Origin: CAYRNY01 sp964425755
GTDB lineage: Bacteria > Chloroflexota > Anaerolineae > Aggregatilineales > Aggregatilineaceae
Length of the DNA: 64,000 bases
Direction: 5' to 3'
NCBI GenBank assembly: GCA_964425755.1
Contig: CAYRNY010000010.1
Coordinates: 1-64,000, forward strand
The notes under the pieces were generated by a model. It was not told the DNA's origin, did no database searches, and was given only the letters and a program-made list of their open reading frames with translations. Of this stretch, positions 16,994 through 25,299 are shown one piece after another. A program made the position numbers and the translations under genes. Each line of letters begins with the position of its first letter. The stretch's first letter is position 1.

Positions 16994-17824
16994 ATGAGGC
17001 GGACCAAGCGAACAATCGTGATCCTGGGGCTGGCGCTGGCGGGTTGCCGGGGGCCGGTTCTGTCGCCGACGACGACGCCGCAAGCGGTTGACGTGCGCAT
17101 CCTGGCGACGACCTCGACCTACCCGTTGCTGCAGGAGTTCGTCGAGGCGTACCAGCCGTCACACCTGCTGCTGGCGGTGGAGCAGGCATCGGCGGGGTGG
17201 CTGACGGTCTACGAGCGCGTGTCGTCCGGCAGGGTGCCGTTTGCGCTGACCAGTTACCTGCCAGCACAGGCCGAACTGTGGGCCGCGCCGATCGGGTGGG
17301 ACGGCATCGCGGTGATCGTGCACGCCAGCAACACTACAACGGCGCTCGACCAGGACGACCTGCGCCTGATCTTCCAGGGCCGCGTGCAGTCCTGGTCAGA
17401 GGTTGGCGGGCCGGAGCTGCCGGTGGTGGTCGTCAGCCGCGAGGACGGTGACGGGGCGCGGCAGGCGTTTGAGAGCCTGGTGATGAACCGGGGCCGCGTC
17501 ACGTCGAACGCGCGGCTGGCGCTCTCCGGCGCAGGCATGGTCGATATCGTGGGCAGCATACCGGGCGCGGTCGGCTACGTGACTATGGCGCAACTGGATG
17601 ACCGCGTGCGTGCCCTGCCGCTGCGCGTCCTGGGACAGCCGGACCCCGTCGCGCCCACGCCGGAAACGGTCAGCAGCGGGCAGTACCCGCTCCGCACGCC
17701 GCTGCTGGTGATCGGGCGCGAGCCACCCGAACCGGACAGCGTGTATTGGAACTGGTTTGCCTGGATGCAGAGTCCCGAAGGCCAGCAGATCGTCGGGCAG
17801 CGTTACGGCGTGCTGGGGTCGTGA
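16994..17824 (+). CDS. PstS-like substrate-binding lipoprotein
   Basis: A 276-residue protein with a short lipoprotein signal (I-L-G-L-A-L-A-G-C, Cys near residue 18), so anchored outside the membrane. The body resembles the PstS-like periplasmic-binding fold: T-T-S-T-Y-P-L-L-Q-E-F, L-R-L-I-F-Q-G-R-V-Q-S-W-S-E-V-G-G and S-R-E-D-G-D-G-A-R-Q-A-F-E are classic phosphate-binding-family segments. G-A-V-G-Y-V-T follows. No ABC permease or ATPase genes are adjacent, so it is an orphan binding protein. Ligand could be phosphate or another oxyanion. It follows uppP by 10 bases with its own GAGGGGGAGG site, suggesting an operon. Confidence 0.85.
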   Translation: MRRTKRTIVILGLALAGCRGPVLSPTTTPQAVDVRILATTSTYPLLQEFVEAYQPSHLLLAVEQASAGWLTVYERVSSGRVPFALTSYLPAQAELWAAPIGWDGIAVIVHASNTTTALDQDDLRLIFQGRVQSWSEVGGPELPVVVVSREDGDGARQAFESLVMNRGRVTSNARLALSGAGMVDIVGSIPGAVGYVTMAQLDDRVRALPLRVLGQPDPVAPTPETVSSGQYPLRTPLLVIGREPPEPDSVYWNWFAWMQSPEGQQIVGQRYGVLGS

Positions 17825-17949
17825 GGCGTTCGGCGGCACGCGCTCGCTCAATGCGGGGTGTGCTGCCAACGGATCGAATTTAATACTATTGAGGAGAGTT
17901 CTTATACAATTCTGGTGATGGAAGTCCTGCACTTCTGTGAAGTTTGGCG

Positions 17950-17955
17950 TATAAT
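17950..17955 (+). promoter_or_regulatory. Candidate -10 box of the SH3-repeat gene
   Basis: A perfect TATAAT lies 74 bases before the ATG at 18029 in a locally AT-rich 150-base stretch. No strong -35 is found, so the assignment is tentative. Confidence 0.4.
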
Positions 17956-18028
17956 AAAGCTGTCGTATTGCACCAGGACTATGATGCCACGCATCGAGCA
18001 CTTTAACTGCATGATTGGAGAATTGGCT

Positions 18029-19195
18029 ATGAAAAATCGTCTAGTAGTATTCTTACTCGTACTCGTTCTGTCGCTGTTCAGTGTCGGAATCGCGGCGGCA
18101 GGTGGGGGGACCGAGCTGCAAGCACTTACGGGGGGCGCGGTGACGCTTTATGCTGAGCCGAGCGCGAATGCCGAAGTTGTTGCGGAACTGGGTGCATACA
18201 GCCACCTGACGCTGCTCGCCACCGATGGGTCCGGCACCTGGCTCGAAGTCGAAGCGGCGGAGGGCACCGGCTACGTCATGCTCGAAGACGTGCTCGTGAT
18301 GAACCTGCCGCTGCTGGCACCGAAAGTCTACGTCAGCACGGCGCAAGCCGGCGCGACCGGCCTGTACGCGGAACCGGCGTTCAGCTCGGAGTACCTGGCG
18401 TCGCTCGCCGATGGCACGGTGGGGACCCTGCTTGCCAGCCAGGGCGAGTGGGCTTACGTGATGACCGCTGCGGGCAACGGGTGGTCTGTGGCTTCGGCAT
18501 GGGTCGCGATGCCGGAAGGTGCGTATTTCGCGCAGGTGTCGCTCGGATCGGCCCCTGAAATGGGCGTGTTTGCTGATGCCAACCTCTCATCGGACGTCGT
18601 GGCGACCGTTCCTGATGGTGATGTTATCTGGGTACTGAGTGAGCCGACGGCGCAGTTTGCCGAGGTCCTGCTGGCCGATGGTAGCACCGGTTACGCGCTG
18701 CTGTCGAACCTCGACGCGCTGCCTAACGTGTGGGTCGATGCAGTCGCCGGATCGAACGCAGCTCCGGCGGTCTACGGCGAGCCGGACTTCGGCGCAGCGA
18801 TCGCGGGCGAGTTGGAAGCGGGCACATCGCTGATTTACGTCGCGGCGGTGGATAACTTCTGGATCGAGCTGTATCACCCGGCGTATGGTTTTGTGTACGG
18901 CCTTGCCGACAGCTTCGGCCCGGTCTACACGACAGCGGAAGTGACCCAGGCTGGCGCGCTGGTGCGTGCCGGGCCGAATGATAACCTGTACAGGGCCGTG
19001 GCCGAGCTTCCTGCCGGGCTTACCGTGGTGGTGAAAGGCGTCAACGACACCGGCGTGTGGATCGAAGTGGCGCTTCCGTTCGAGGAAGTGGACTACGGTT
19101 ACAACGGCGTCGCTGGCTGGATGCGCGATTTCCTGTTCGCCGATGACCTGGGCAACGTCACGGTTGACGTGTCCATGCTCGAGGTGACCGGGTAA
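18029..19195 (+). CDS. Secreted multi-SH3-domain protein
   Basis: A 388-residue exported protein. The N-terminus is a Sec signal (basic MKNRL, hydrophobic core, cleavage near G-I-A-A-A-G). The mature part consists of about five repeats of the bacterial SH3-like type, each with a Y-A-E-P / G-E-P or equivalent start, a V-V-A-E-L-G-like strand and a W-I-E-V / W-L-E-V end. Such modules bind cell-wall peptides or glycans. No enzyme domain is attached, so it is probably a cell-surface binding protein. GGAG precedes the ATG; the open frame extends upstream but is not coding. A strong terminator follows at 19230. Confidence 0.85.
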   Translation: MKNRLVVFLLVLVLSLFSVGIAAAGGGTELQALTGGAVTLYAEPSANAEVVAELGAYSHLTLLATDGSGTWLEVEAAEGTGYVMLEDVLVMNLPLLAPKVYVSTAQAGATGLYAEPAFSSEYLASLADGTVGTLLASQGEWAYVMTAAGNGWSVASAWVAMPEGAYFAQVSLGSAPEMGVFADANLSSDVVATVPDGDVIWVLSEPTAQFAEVLLADGSTGYALLSNLDALPNVWVDAVAGSNAAPAVYGEPDFGAAIAGELEAGTSLIYVAAVDNFWIELYHPAYGFVYGLADSFGPVYTTAEVTQAGALVRAGPNDNLYRAVAELPAGLTVVVKGVNDTGVWIEVALPFEEVDYGYNGVAGWMRDFLFADDLGNVTVDVSMLEVTG

Positions 19196-19229
19196 GCCTG
19201 CATACCCGGCGTCACACGGATGACGATCT

Positions 19230-19264
19230 GGCCCGGCTTGCTCTGTGCAGGCCGGGTCTTTTTT
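19230..19264 (+). terminator. Rho-independent terminator after the SH3 protein
   Basis: GGCCCGGC (19230-19237) pairs with GCCGGGTC (19251-19258) with one G-U, followed directly by TTTTTT. It lies 35 bases past the stop. Confidence 0.75.
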
Positions 19265-19288
19265 CGCGGTGCAGAGAGACGGTCGCGC

Positions 19289-20152
19289 ATGCGTGTTTGT
19301 CCCGGCATTCTTATGTTACATATCATGTTGGCCGTCGCGCTGCTGGCCGTGCCGTTACGTGCAGCCGCACAGGGTGGCGGCGGGTTCCCGCGCGTGGCGA
19401 CCGACGCCGCCGGCGGGGTCGTCGTGATCCCGGCGCGACCGGCGCGCGTGGCCGTGATCGGGGTCGTGCCGGGGCTGGCGCAGGTCGTGCCGCCGGATGC
19501 CCTGGTGCGTCTCGATCCGCAGGCCGATCTCGTTGCGGCATTGGGGCCGGATGTGGGGCTGCTGGTGCTGCCGGAACTCTACGCGGCGGCATACCCGGCC
19601 TGGGCTGCGGGCGCGGCGGCGGCGGGCGTGCCGCTGTTCCAGGCGGGCGCGATCACCGGCCTGGATGCGTGGCGCGATTGGCTGGCGACGGCGGGCTACA
19701 TCACCGGGCGCGATGCTGCCGCGCGGCGCGCGATCCGGCGGCTGGACGTGGCGCTGTGGCTTGCGGAGTCGCTGGCGCGGCTGCAGCACCGCGAGCGCGA
19801 TCCGGCCCGCGTGTTGGTCCTGACGCCCGAACGCTACACGGTGGGGCAGGGCACGCTGCTGACGGACCTGATCGCGGCGGCGGGCGGGATCAACGTGGCG
19901 GCGCAAGCGGGTTACGCGGACTTCCGGCAGATCGGTGACCCGGCGCTGCGCGATCTCGCGCCGGACGTGATCCTGCTCACGCCCGCGTGGGGCGCGGACG
20001 GGCGCGCGGCGTTTCTGGCGACTCCCGCTTATGCCGATCTCCCGGCGGTGGCGCATGGACGTGTGTGCCTGCTGCCGTTTGACTCCACGCGGATCGCGCG
20101 TCCGGGCGTGGCGGTGGTGGCATTGGCGCTGCTGCTGGGCGGCGGGTGTTGA
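19289..20152 (+). CDS. BtuF/FepB-like periplasmic binding protein
   Basis: A 287-residue exported protein with an N-terminal signal ending near R-A-A-A-Q-G. The body resembles class III binding proteins for iron-siderophore or cobalamin ABC importers: R-V-A-V-I-G-V-V-P, a long central helix with W-L-A-E-S-L-A-R, V-L-V-L-T-P-E-R-Y and D-L-A-P-D-V-I-L-L-T-P. No permease or ATPase is next to it, so the partner transporter lies elsewhere. Ligand unknown. It is strongly Ala/Gly rich. The C-terminal G-G-G-C ends in a Cys, and the last 15 residues are hydrophobic. The start ATG at 19289 has GAGAGAC upstream; the terminator just before it argues for a separate promoter. Confidence 0.75.
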   Translation: MRVCPGILMLHIMLAVALLAVPLRAAAQGGGGFPRVATDAAGGVVVIPARPARVAVIGVVPGLAQVVPPDALVRLDPQADLVAALGPDVGLLVLPELYAAAYPAWAAGAAAAGVPLFQAGAITGLDAWRDWLATAGYITGRDAAARRAIRRLDVALWLAESLARLQHRERDPARVLVLTPERYTVGQGTLLTDLIAAAGGINVAAQAGYADFRQIGDPALRDLAPDVILLTPAWGADGRAAFLATPAYADLPAVAHGRVCLLPFDSTRIARPGVAVVALALLLGGGC

Positions 20153-20159
20153 GGTAGAG

Positions 20160-20195
20160 TCCCCGCCCCGGCCATGTGGGGCCTGCAGGCGGGGA
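20160..20195. terminator. Bidirectional hairpin between convergent genes
   Basis: TCCCCGCC (20160-20167) and GGCGGGGA (20188-20195) pair exactly, with an inner GGCC/GGCC stem. There is no T-tract on either side. Confidence 0.4.
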
Positions 20196-20223
20196 TGGCG
20201 TGACGGTGCGGCAGGTAAAGGGC

Positions 20224-21207
20224 CTAACCGCGCCCGAGGATGCGCTCGATCTCCTGCATCTGCGCGGCGGTTAGCGGGCCGTGTTCCATCGCCCCGCAGT
20301 TGTCTTCGACTTGCTCGACGGTCTTGAAGCCGGGGATCGGGATCGTCTGCTCGCTGCGCGCCCACAGCCACGCCAGCGCGCCTTGCGCCAGCGTGCGCCC
20401 GCCGCTGGTCAGAATCTCGCGCACCGCTTCCATTTTCTCCAGGAACGCCGGGTTCGGCTTGCCGTCCTTGAAGTACTGCATCCATTCCGGCGCGTCTTCA
20501 CCTCGCACGTCGTTCTTGGGCAGGTTGGACGCGGCGGTGTATTTGCCGGTCAGCAGGCCCATCGCCAACGGGCCGCGATTGATCGACGCGAGGTTGAGTT
20601 CTTCGCACAGCGCGATCATCTCGGCGTTGTTGATCAGCACGCTTTGATCGTGCTGGATCGCGGTGCAGTGCGGCCCCTGTGCGAATTCGCGCACGCCGGG
20701 CAGGAAGTCCGTGCTCCAGCCGTAGGCGCGGATTTTGCCCTGCGCGACGAGGTCTTCGAGTGTGTCGCGGATTTCCGGCGCTTTTTCCGCGTCGTAGCCG
20801 TTCAGGTGAAGCTGGTACAGGTCGATGTAGTCCGTGTTGAGCCGCCGCAGCGAGTTCTCGCAGGCGCTGCGGATGTGGTCCGGTTCGGCGCTGCTGCCGG
20901 TGATCTGCTTGGTGTTTTCGTCGAAGAGGTTGCCGAACTTGGTCGCGATCACGACCTGGTCGCGGCGGCCTTCGAACGCCTGCGCCAGCACGCGCTCGCT
21001 GTGCCCGGTGCCGTAAACGTCCGCCGTGTCGAAGAAGGTCGCGCCGAGGTCCAGCGCGCGGTGAATCGCGCGGATCGACTCGGCGTCGTCGATCTCGCCC
21101 CAGCCGACGGGTGTATCGCCGTTCCAAAATGGCCCGCCGATGGCCCAGCAGCCCATGCCCACCGCGCTGACCTCGATCCCGCTGCGTCCGAGTGTGCGTT
21201 TCATCAT
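20224..21207 (-). CDS. Aldo/keto reductase
   Basis: A 327-residue NADPH-dependent oxidoreductase. Catalytic tetrad features are visible: F-F-D-T-A-D-V-Y-G near residue 50 (Asp and Tyr), A-T-K-F-G near 78 (Lys) and Y-Q-L-H-L-N-G-Y-D near 118 (His). The phosphate-binding part I-P-I-P-G-F-K-T-V near 290 is also present. The closest type is the YghZ/Tas-like group with a G-W-S-T-D segment. The substrate is unknown. GGAAAGGAAG fixes the start at 21207. A second, different aldo/keto reductase is at 35128-36123. It stands downstream of the gcv operon but is separated from it by a terminator. Confidence 0.9.
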   Translation of the reverse strand: MMKRTLGRSGIEVSAVGMGCWAIGGPFWNGDTPVGWGEIDDAESIRAIHRALDLGATFFDTADVYGTGHSERVLAQAFEGRRDQVVIATKFGNLFDENTKQITGSSAEPDHIRSACENSLRRLNTDYIDLYQLHLNGYDAEKAPEIRDTLEDLVAQGKIRAYGWSTDFLPGVREFAQGPHCTAIQHDQSVLINNAEMIALCEELNLASINRGPLAMGLLTGKYTAASNLPKNDVRGEDAPEWMQYFKDGKPNPAFLEKMEAVREILTSGGRTLAQGALAWLWARSEQTIPIPGFKTVEQVEDNCGAMEHGPLTAAQMQEIERILGRG

Positions 21208-21312
21208 CGTGCTTCCTTTCCTCATTTTGTTGAGATGCTCATGTACATACGGAGTCTACAGGTTTGAGCGCGCTCTAAGTCAAGCAATAACCGGCCAGGC
21301 GGCAACATGAAA

Positions 21313-21336
21313 CGGCGGACTCGCGCGAGTCCGCCG
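21313..21336 (-). terminator. Perfect 24-bp palindrome ending the gcv operon
   Basis: CGGCGGACTC, GCGC and GAGTCCGCCG form a hairpin with a 10-bp stem at 21313-21336, just past the gcvPB stop. On the minus strand TTTC follows. Confidence 0.6.
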
Positions 21337-21364
21337 CTTTGGGTTGTGCTCGCGTGGCCGGGCG

Positions 21365-22873
21365 CTACGTCGCGATCGCCGGGATCGGGCGGCAGCACAG
21401 CACCAGGTCTTTCGCTGCCTGGACCTCGTCCACGCGCCCGACCGGCGTGATGTGCGGGGCCTCGTGCAGCAGGTCGGGGTTCTCGCGCGCCTCGACCGCG
21501 ATCTGGCACATCGCGTCGATGAAGCGGTCGCAATCCTCTTTGCTCTCGGTTTCCGTCGGCTCGATCAGCAGCGCTTCGGGCACGTTCAGCGGGAAGTAGT
21601 TCGTCGGCGGGTGGATGCCGAAGTCCATCAGGCGCTTGGAGATGTCCAGCGCGTGGATGTCGTCCACGTCCTTGAAGTGCCCTTCGCACACGAACTCGTG
21701 CCCGCAGAAGCGTTTGAACGGCACGTGGTACGTGTCGTCGATGGCCGCGCGGATGTAGTTCGCGTTCAGCACGGCGTGGTCGGTCACATCGCGCAGGCCC
21801 CGCGCGCCGTGCAGCATGATGTAGCTGTAGGCGCGGATGAGCATCCCGAAGTTGCCCCAGAACGCTTTCAGCCGCCCGATGCTCTGCTCAGGCATCACGA
21901 AGCCGTACAGCGGCGGCAGGTCGTCGTCGCCTTCTTCGATGATGTCCACCACCGGCCCCGGCAGGTACGGTTTGAGCCTGGCATTGGCTGCGACCGGCCC
22001 GCTGCCCGGCCCACCGCCGCCGTGCGGCGTGCTGAAGGTTTTGTGCAGGTTGTAATGCATCACGTCGAAGCCAAGCTCGCCCGGCTTGGCGACGCCGAGC
22101 ATCGCGTTCATGTTCGCGCCGTCCATGTACATCAGGCCGCCGCAGCCGTGAATGATGTCGACGATCTCTTTGATGCGTTCCTCGAAGACGCCGAGCGTGT
22201 TCGGCACGGTGATCATCATGCCTGCCAGGTCGTCGCCACAGACCTCGCGCAGCGCGTCCATGTCGACATCGCCGTTTTCGTCTGACGGGACTTCGATCAC
22301 CTCCAGCCCGGCCATCGCGGAGGTGGCGGGGTTGGTGCCGTGCGCGCTGTCGGGGACGATGATCTTGTTGCGGTGTGCCTCGCCGTTGGCGACGTGGTAG
22401 GCGCGGATCATCAGAATCCCGGCGAACTCGCCCTGCGCACCGGCTGCCGGTTGCAGGCTCACCGCTTCCAGCCCGCTGATCGCCGCCAGCCACTGCTGCA
22501 GCTCGTACATCAGCGCCAGCGCGCCCTGCACGGATGCCGGGTCTTGCAGCGGGTGCGCCAGCGCGAAGCCCGGCAGGCGCGCCATGTCCTCGTTGAGGCG
22601 CGGGTTGTACTTCATGGTGCACGAGCCCAGCGGGTAGAAGCCGATGTCGATCGCGTGGTTGAACTGGCTCAGCCGCGTGAAATGCCGCACGACATCCAGC
22701 TCGCTGACTTCGGGCAGGTCGAGGTCGTCGCGCAGCAGGCTGGCGGGCAGCTCGGCTTCCGGCACGTCGGGATCGGGGAGATTCACGCCCACGCGCCCCG
22801 GCGATCCCAGGTCGTAGATCAAGGGTTCCAGGGGCGGCGGCGCGCCGTTTGTTTGTTGTTTGGGTTCAGTCAT
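21365..22873 (-). CDS. gcvPB: Glycine dehydrogenase (decarboxylating) subunit 2, P-protein beta
   Basis: A 502-residue half of the split P-protein that decarboxylates glycine and passes the aminomethyl group to lipoyl-GcvH. The PLP lysine is in Y-N-L-H-K-T-F-S-T-P-H-G-G-G-G-P-G-S-G (Lys278). Other hallmarks are P-L-G-S-C-T-M-K-Y-N-P and A-H-G-T-N-P-A-T-S-A. The length fits subunit 2. It follows gcvPA by about 60 bases with GAGGATAG before its ATG. Expression is expected to depend on the glycine riboswitch far upstream at 24918-25141. A terminator palindrome ends the operon at 21313-21336. Confidence 0.97.
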   Translation of the reverse strand: MTEPKQQTNGAPPPLEPLIYDLGSPGRVGVNLPDPDVPEAELPASLLRDDLDLPEVSELDVVRHFTRLSQFNHAIDIGFYPLGSCTMKYNPRLNEDMARLPGFALAHPLQDPASVQGALALMYELQQWLAAISGLEAVSLQPAAGAQGEFAGILMIRAYHVANGEAHRNKIIVPDSAHGTNPATSAMAGLEVIEVPSDENGDVDMDALREVCGDDLAGMMITVPNTLGVFEERIKEIVDIIHGCGGLMYMDGANMNAMLGVAKPGELGFDVMHYNLHKTFSTPHGGGGPGSGPVAANARLKPYLPGPVVDIIEEGDDDLPPLYGFVMPEQSIGRLKAFWGNFGMLIRAYSYIMLHGARGLRDVTDHAVLNANYIRAAIDDTYHVPFKRFCGHEFVCEGHFKDVDDIHALDISKRLMDFGIHPPTNYFPLNVPEALLIEPTETESKEDCDRFIDAMCQIAVEARENPDLLHEAPHITPVGRVDEVQAAKDLVLCCRPIPAIAT

Positions 22874-22935
22874 AACACTATCCTCGTAACGTTTTTAGAT
22901 GTACCGCGTGCGGCGGTGAGTATCTGTCATGGGGA

Positions 22936-24300
22936 TCAATCAACGTCAACACGAACCGCAGTCTTCTGCGCCTCGCGCAGCGCCTCGACCAGCGTGTCGA
23001 TCTCCTGGCGCGTGTTGGTTTCCGTCACCGCGATCAGCATCTGGTTCTCGCGGTTGGCGTAATCCTGGCTCAGGTCGTAGCCGCCGATGATGCCCCAGTC
23101 ATTGAGCAGCACGTCGTTGATCTCCGCGACGGGCTTGGGGCACGTGACCACAAATTCCTTGAAGAACGGTGTGCTCAGGTCCACGCTGTAGCCGTCCAGC
23201 GCGTCGATCTGTTCGGCGGCGTAGTGCGCCTTGTGGTAGCACAGTTCCGCGACTTTGCGCAGGCCGTGTTTGCCCATCACGCTCATGTAGACGGCGGCGG
23301 CGGTCGCCATCAGGCCCTGGTTGGTGCAGATGTTGCTGGTCGCCTTTTCGCGGCGGATGTCCTGCTCGCGCGGGCGGAGCGTCATCACGTAGGCTTTGCG
23401 CCCGTGCTTGTCGACGGTTTCCCCGACGATACGGCCTGCGATCTTGCGCACGTATTTCATGCGCGTGGCGAAGAAGCCCAGGTACGGCCCGCCGAAGCTC
23501 AGCGGGATGCCCAGCGGCTGCCCTTCGCCGACGACGATATCCGCGCCCAGGCTGCCCGGCGTGCGGAACAGGCCCAGCGCGATCGGGTCGACCACGATGC
23601 ACAGCAGCGCCTTGACCGCGTGCGCGGCCCCCGCGAGCGCTGTCAGGTCGTCGATCTGGCCGAAGAAGTTGGGGTACTGCACGGCGATCAGCGCGGTGTC
23701 GTCGTCAAGCATGTCGATCAGGTCGGGGATCGTCGCGCTGCCCTTGTCGCCTACGAAGGACAGGTTGTTGTTCTGGTGGTAGGTACGCACGACCGCGCGG
23801 TACTGCGGGTTGATGCCAGGGCTGAGGATCACCTTGTTGCGTTTGCCCCGGAAGTGCGCGTTCGCCATCGTCACGGCCTCGGCGAGCGAGGTCGCGCCGT
23901 CGTAGTGGCTGGCGTTGGCGACTTCCATGCCGGTCAGCGTGCACATCATGCTCTGGTATTCGTAGATCGCCTGCAGCGTGCCCTGGCTTACTTCCGGCTG
24001 GTAGGGGGTGTAGGCGGTGAAGAACTCCCCGCGCCGGATGATGTGGTCGACCACGCTGGGGATGAAGTGGTTATACGCGCCCGCGCCGAGGAAGATCGCG
24101 TATTCGTGCGCGGCGGCGTTGGCGCTCGCCAGCCCGCCCACGCTCCACGCGACCTCCATTTCGCTCGCGCCGTCGGGCAGGTCCAGCGTGGGGAAGCGCA
24201 CGTCTTCGGGCACGGCGTCGAACAGCGCGTCAATCGAGTCGACTCCGATCGCCTTGAGCATGGCTTCCCGGTCGGCGTCAGTGTGTGGAATGTAAGTCAT
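22936..24300 (-). CDS. gcvPA: Glycine dehydrogenase (decarboxylating) subunit 1, P-protein alpha
   Basis: A 454-residue partner of gcvPB; together they make the active glycine decarboxylase. Typical blocks include Y-I-P-H-T-D-A-D-R near the start, A-Y-T-P-Y-Q-P-E-V-S-Q-G-T-L-Q near residue 95, S-H-Y-D-G-A-T-S and R-E-Q-D-I-R-R-E-K-A-T-S-N-I-C-T. The start ATG at 24300 is preceded by GGGGAG. An upstream in-frame start at 24372 is rejected because homology starts at 24300. It lies between gcvH and gcvPB on one transcript. Confidence 0.96.
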   Translation of the reverse strand: MTYIPHTDADREAMLKAIGVDSIDALFDAVPEDVRFPTLDLPDGASEMEVAWSVGGLASANAAAHEYAIFLGAGAYNHFIPSVVDHIIRRGEFFTAYTPYQPEVSQGTLQAIYEYQSMMCTLTGMEVANASHYDGATSLAEAVTMANAHFRGKRNKVILSPGINPQYRAVVRTYHQNNNLSFVGDKGSATIPDLIDMLDDDTALIAVQYPNFFGQIDDLTALAGAAHAVKALLCIVVDPIALGLFRTPGSLGADIVVGEGQPLGIPLSFGGPYLGFFATRMKYVRKIAGRIVGETVDKHGRKAYVMTLRPREQDIRREKATSNICTNQGLMATAAAVYMSVMGKHGLRKVAELCYHKAHYAAEQIDALDGYSVDLSTPFFKEFVVTCPKPVAEINDVLLNDWGIIGGYDLSQDYANRENQMLIAVTETNTRQEIDTLVEALREAQKTAVRVDVD

Positions 24301-24403
24301 ATTGGACTCCCCGTAATAAATGTTGTGGAGGGGCAATTCACGAAACGATGGCGCGTGAATTGCCCTCGACAAATGCTTTTGTGGTCTTGCGGCGCGGGGG
24401 CGG

Positions 24404-24808
24404 TTACCCTTCGCGCTCTTCGCAGTGCTTGGTATAGGCGGCGGCGTCGAGCAGGTCGTCCAGCTCTGAGGCGTCGCTGAGCGTGATCTTGATCAGCCAG
24501 CCCTTGCCGTAGGGATCGCTGTTGATCAGTTCTGGCTCGTCTTCGAGGGCCTCGTTCTTGGCCGTAATTTCGCCGCTGGCGGGAGCGTAGATGTCCGAAG
24601 CCGCCTTGACGCTCTCGACGGTGGAGAAGGCTTCGCCTTTGGTGAGCGTGTCGCCCTCGTCGACGCCGTCCAGGTCCACGAACACGATATCGGAAAGCTG
24701 GTCCTGGGCGTAGTCGGTCAGGCCGATGGTTGCGGTGTCGCCATCAGCTTTGATCCACTCGTCATTTTCGGTGTACTTCAAGTTGTCAGGGATATTCCAG
24801 TTTGCCAT
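24404..24808 (-). CDS. gcvH: Glycine cleavage system H protein
   Basis: A 134-residue lipoyl carrier that shuttles the aminomethyl group between the P, T and L proteins. The lipoylated lysine is Lys68 in S-T-V-E-S-V-K-A-A-S-D, the standard signature. AAAGGAAA fixes the start at 24808. It is the first gene of gcvH-gcvPA-gcvPB. No gcvT is in the operon; the only T-protein in the window is fused to glyA at 52207-55422. Neither lpd nor lipoate genes are nearby. The operon is under a tandem glycine riboswitch. Confidence 0.97.
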   Translation of the reverse strand: MANWNIPDNLKYTENDEWIKADGDTATIGLTDYAQDQLSDIVFVDLDGVDEGDTLTKGEAFSTVESVKAASDIYAPASGEITAKNEALEDEPELINSDPYGKGWLIKITLSDASELDDLLDAAAYTKHCEEREG

Positions 24809-24881
24809 GAGTTCATTTCCTTTCATACAAACGGTGTGATATGCCGTTCAAGCATAGCTTGCCACGAGTCTAGCATCAACA

Positions 24882-24917
24882 GAAAAAAGGCAAACAGTGC
24901 CAAATGGACTGTTTGCC
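24882..24917 (-). terminator. Terminator of the glycine riboswitch
   Basis: On the minus strand GGCAAACAGT (24917-24908) pairs perfectly with ACTGTTTGCC (24898-24889) around a nine-base loop, followed by TTTTTT. It sits directly after the second aptamer and 74 bases before gcvH, as expected for a transcription-attenuating expression platform. Confidence 0.85.
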
Positions 24918-25141
24918 CCTGTCATCAGCCTGAGAGATTCGCCCGCCTGCGGGCCTGGCCCGGCGCGGGATTGCCCCGTCGGCGCGCCGCGCAGCGTCCG
25001 GTCCGGTCGTGCGTGCGCTTTCCAGAGGATGTACCGCGCAGCGGGTACGGTGGACCTGAGAGTTTCACGGGTGGGCGACCAGTCCGGCCCGGCCCGCTTG
25101 CCCCTTCGGTGGCCCCGGTAGTGATCCGGTGCGCTCTCCCC
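24918..25141 (-). ncRNA. Tandem glycine riboswitch
   Basis: Read on the minus strand, two consecutive aptamers are visible. Aptamer 1 has GGGAGAG at its 5' end, the conserved CCGAAGGGGCAAG core at 25109-25097 and AAACTCTCAGG at 25065-25055. Aptamer 2 has a GACGGGGCAATCC core near 24980-24968 and AATCTCTCAGGC at 24939-24928. A terminator follows at once. Glycine binding to such tandem switches normally turns gcv expression on by preventing terminator formation. The terminator's 5' arm abuts the aptamer-2 closing stem, consistent with that. Direction of control is inferred. Confidence 0.9.
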
Positions 25142-25299
25142 GCCGGCGGTTGGGTTGTCGGGGTGATTATAACACGGGGGCCGGTGCACGCGCGATATTT
25201 TGGCGCGGCGCGGCTGGTGATGGCACGATTGGGCATGGCGGGCTATGATCGCGCCGTGTGCTGACCATACCATGCCTACACACACGGGAGAATAGCACC

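Noticed and set aside
18029..19195. SH3-repeat tract as DNA tandem repeat
   Set aside because: The modules are similar in protein pattern only; the DNA is not repeated, so it is not a repeat or CRISPR array.
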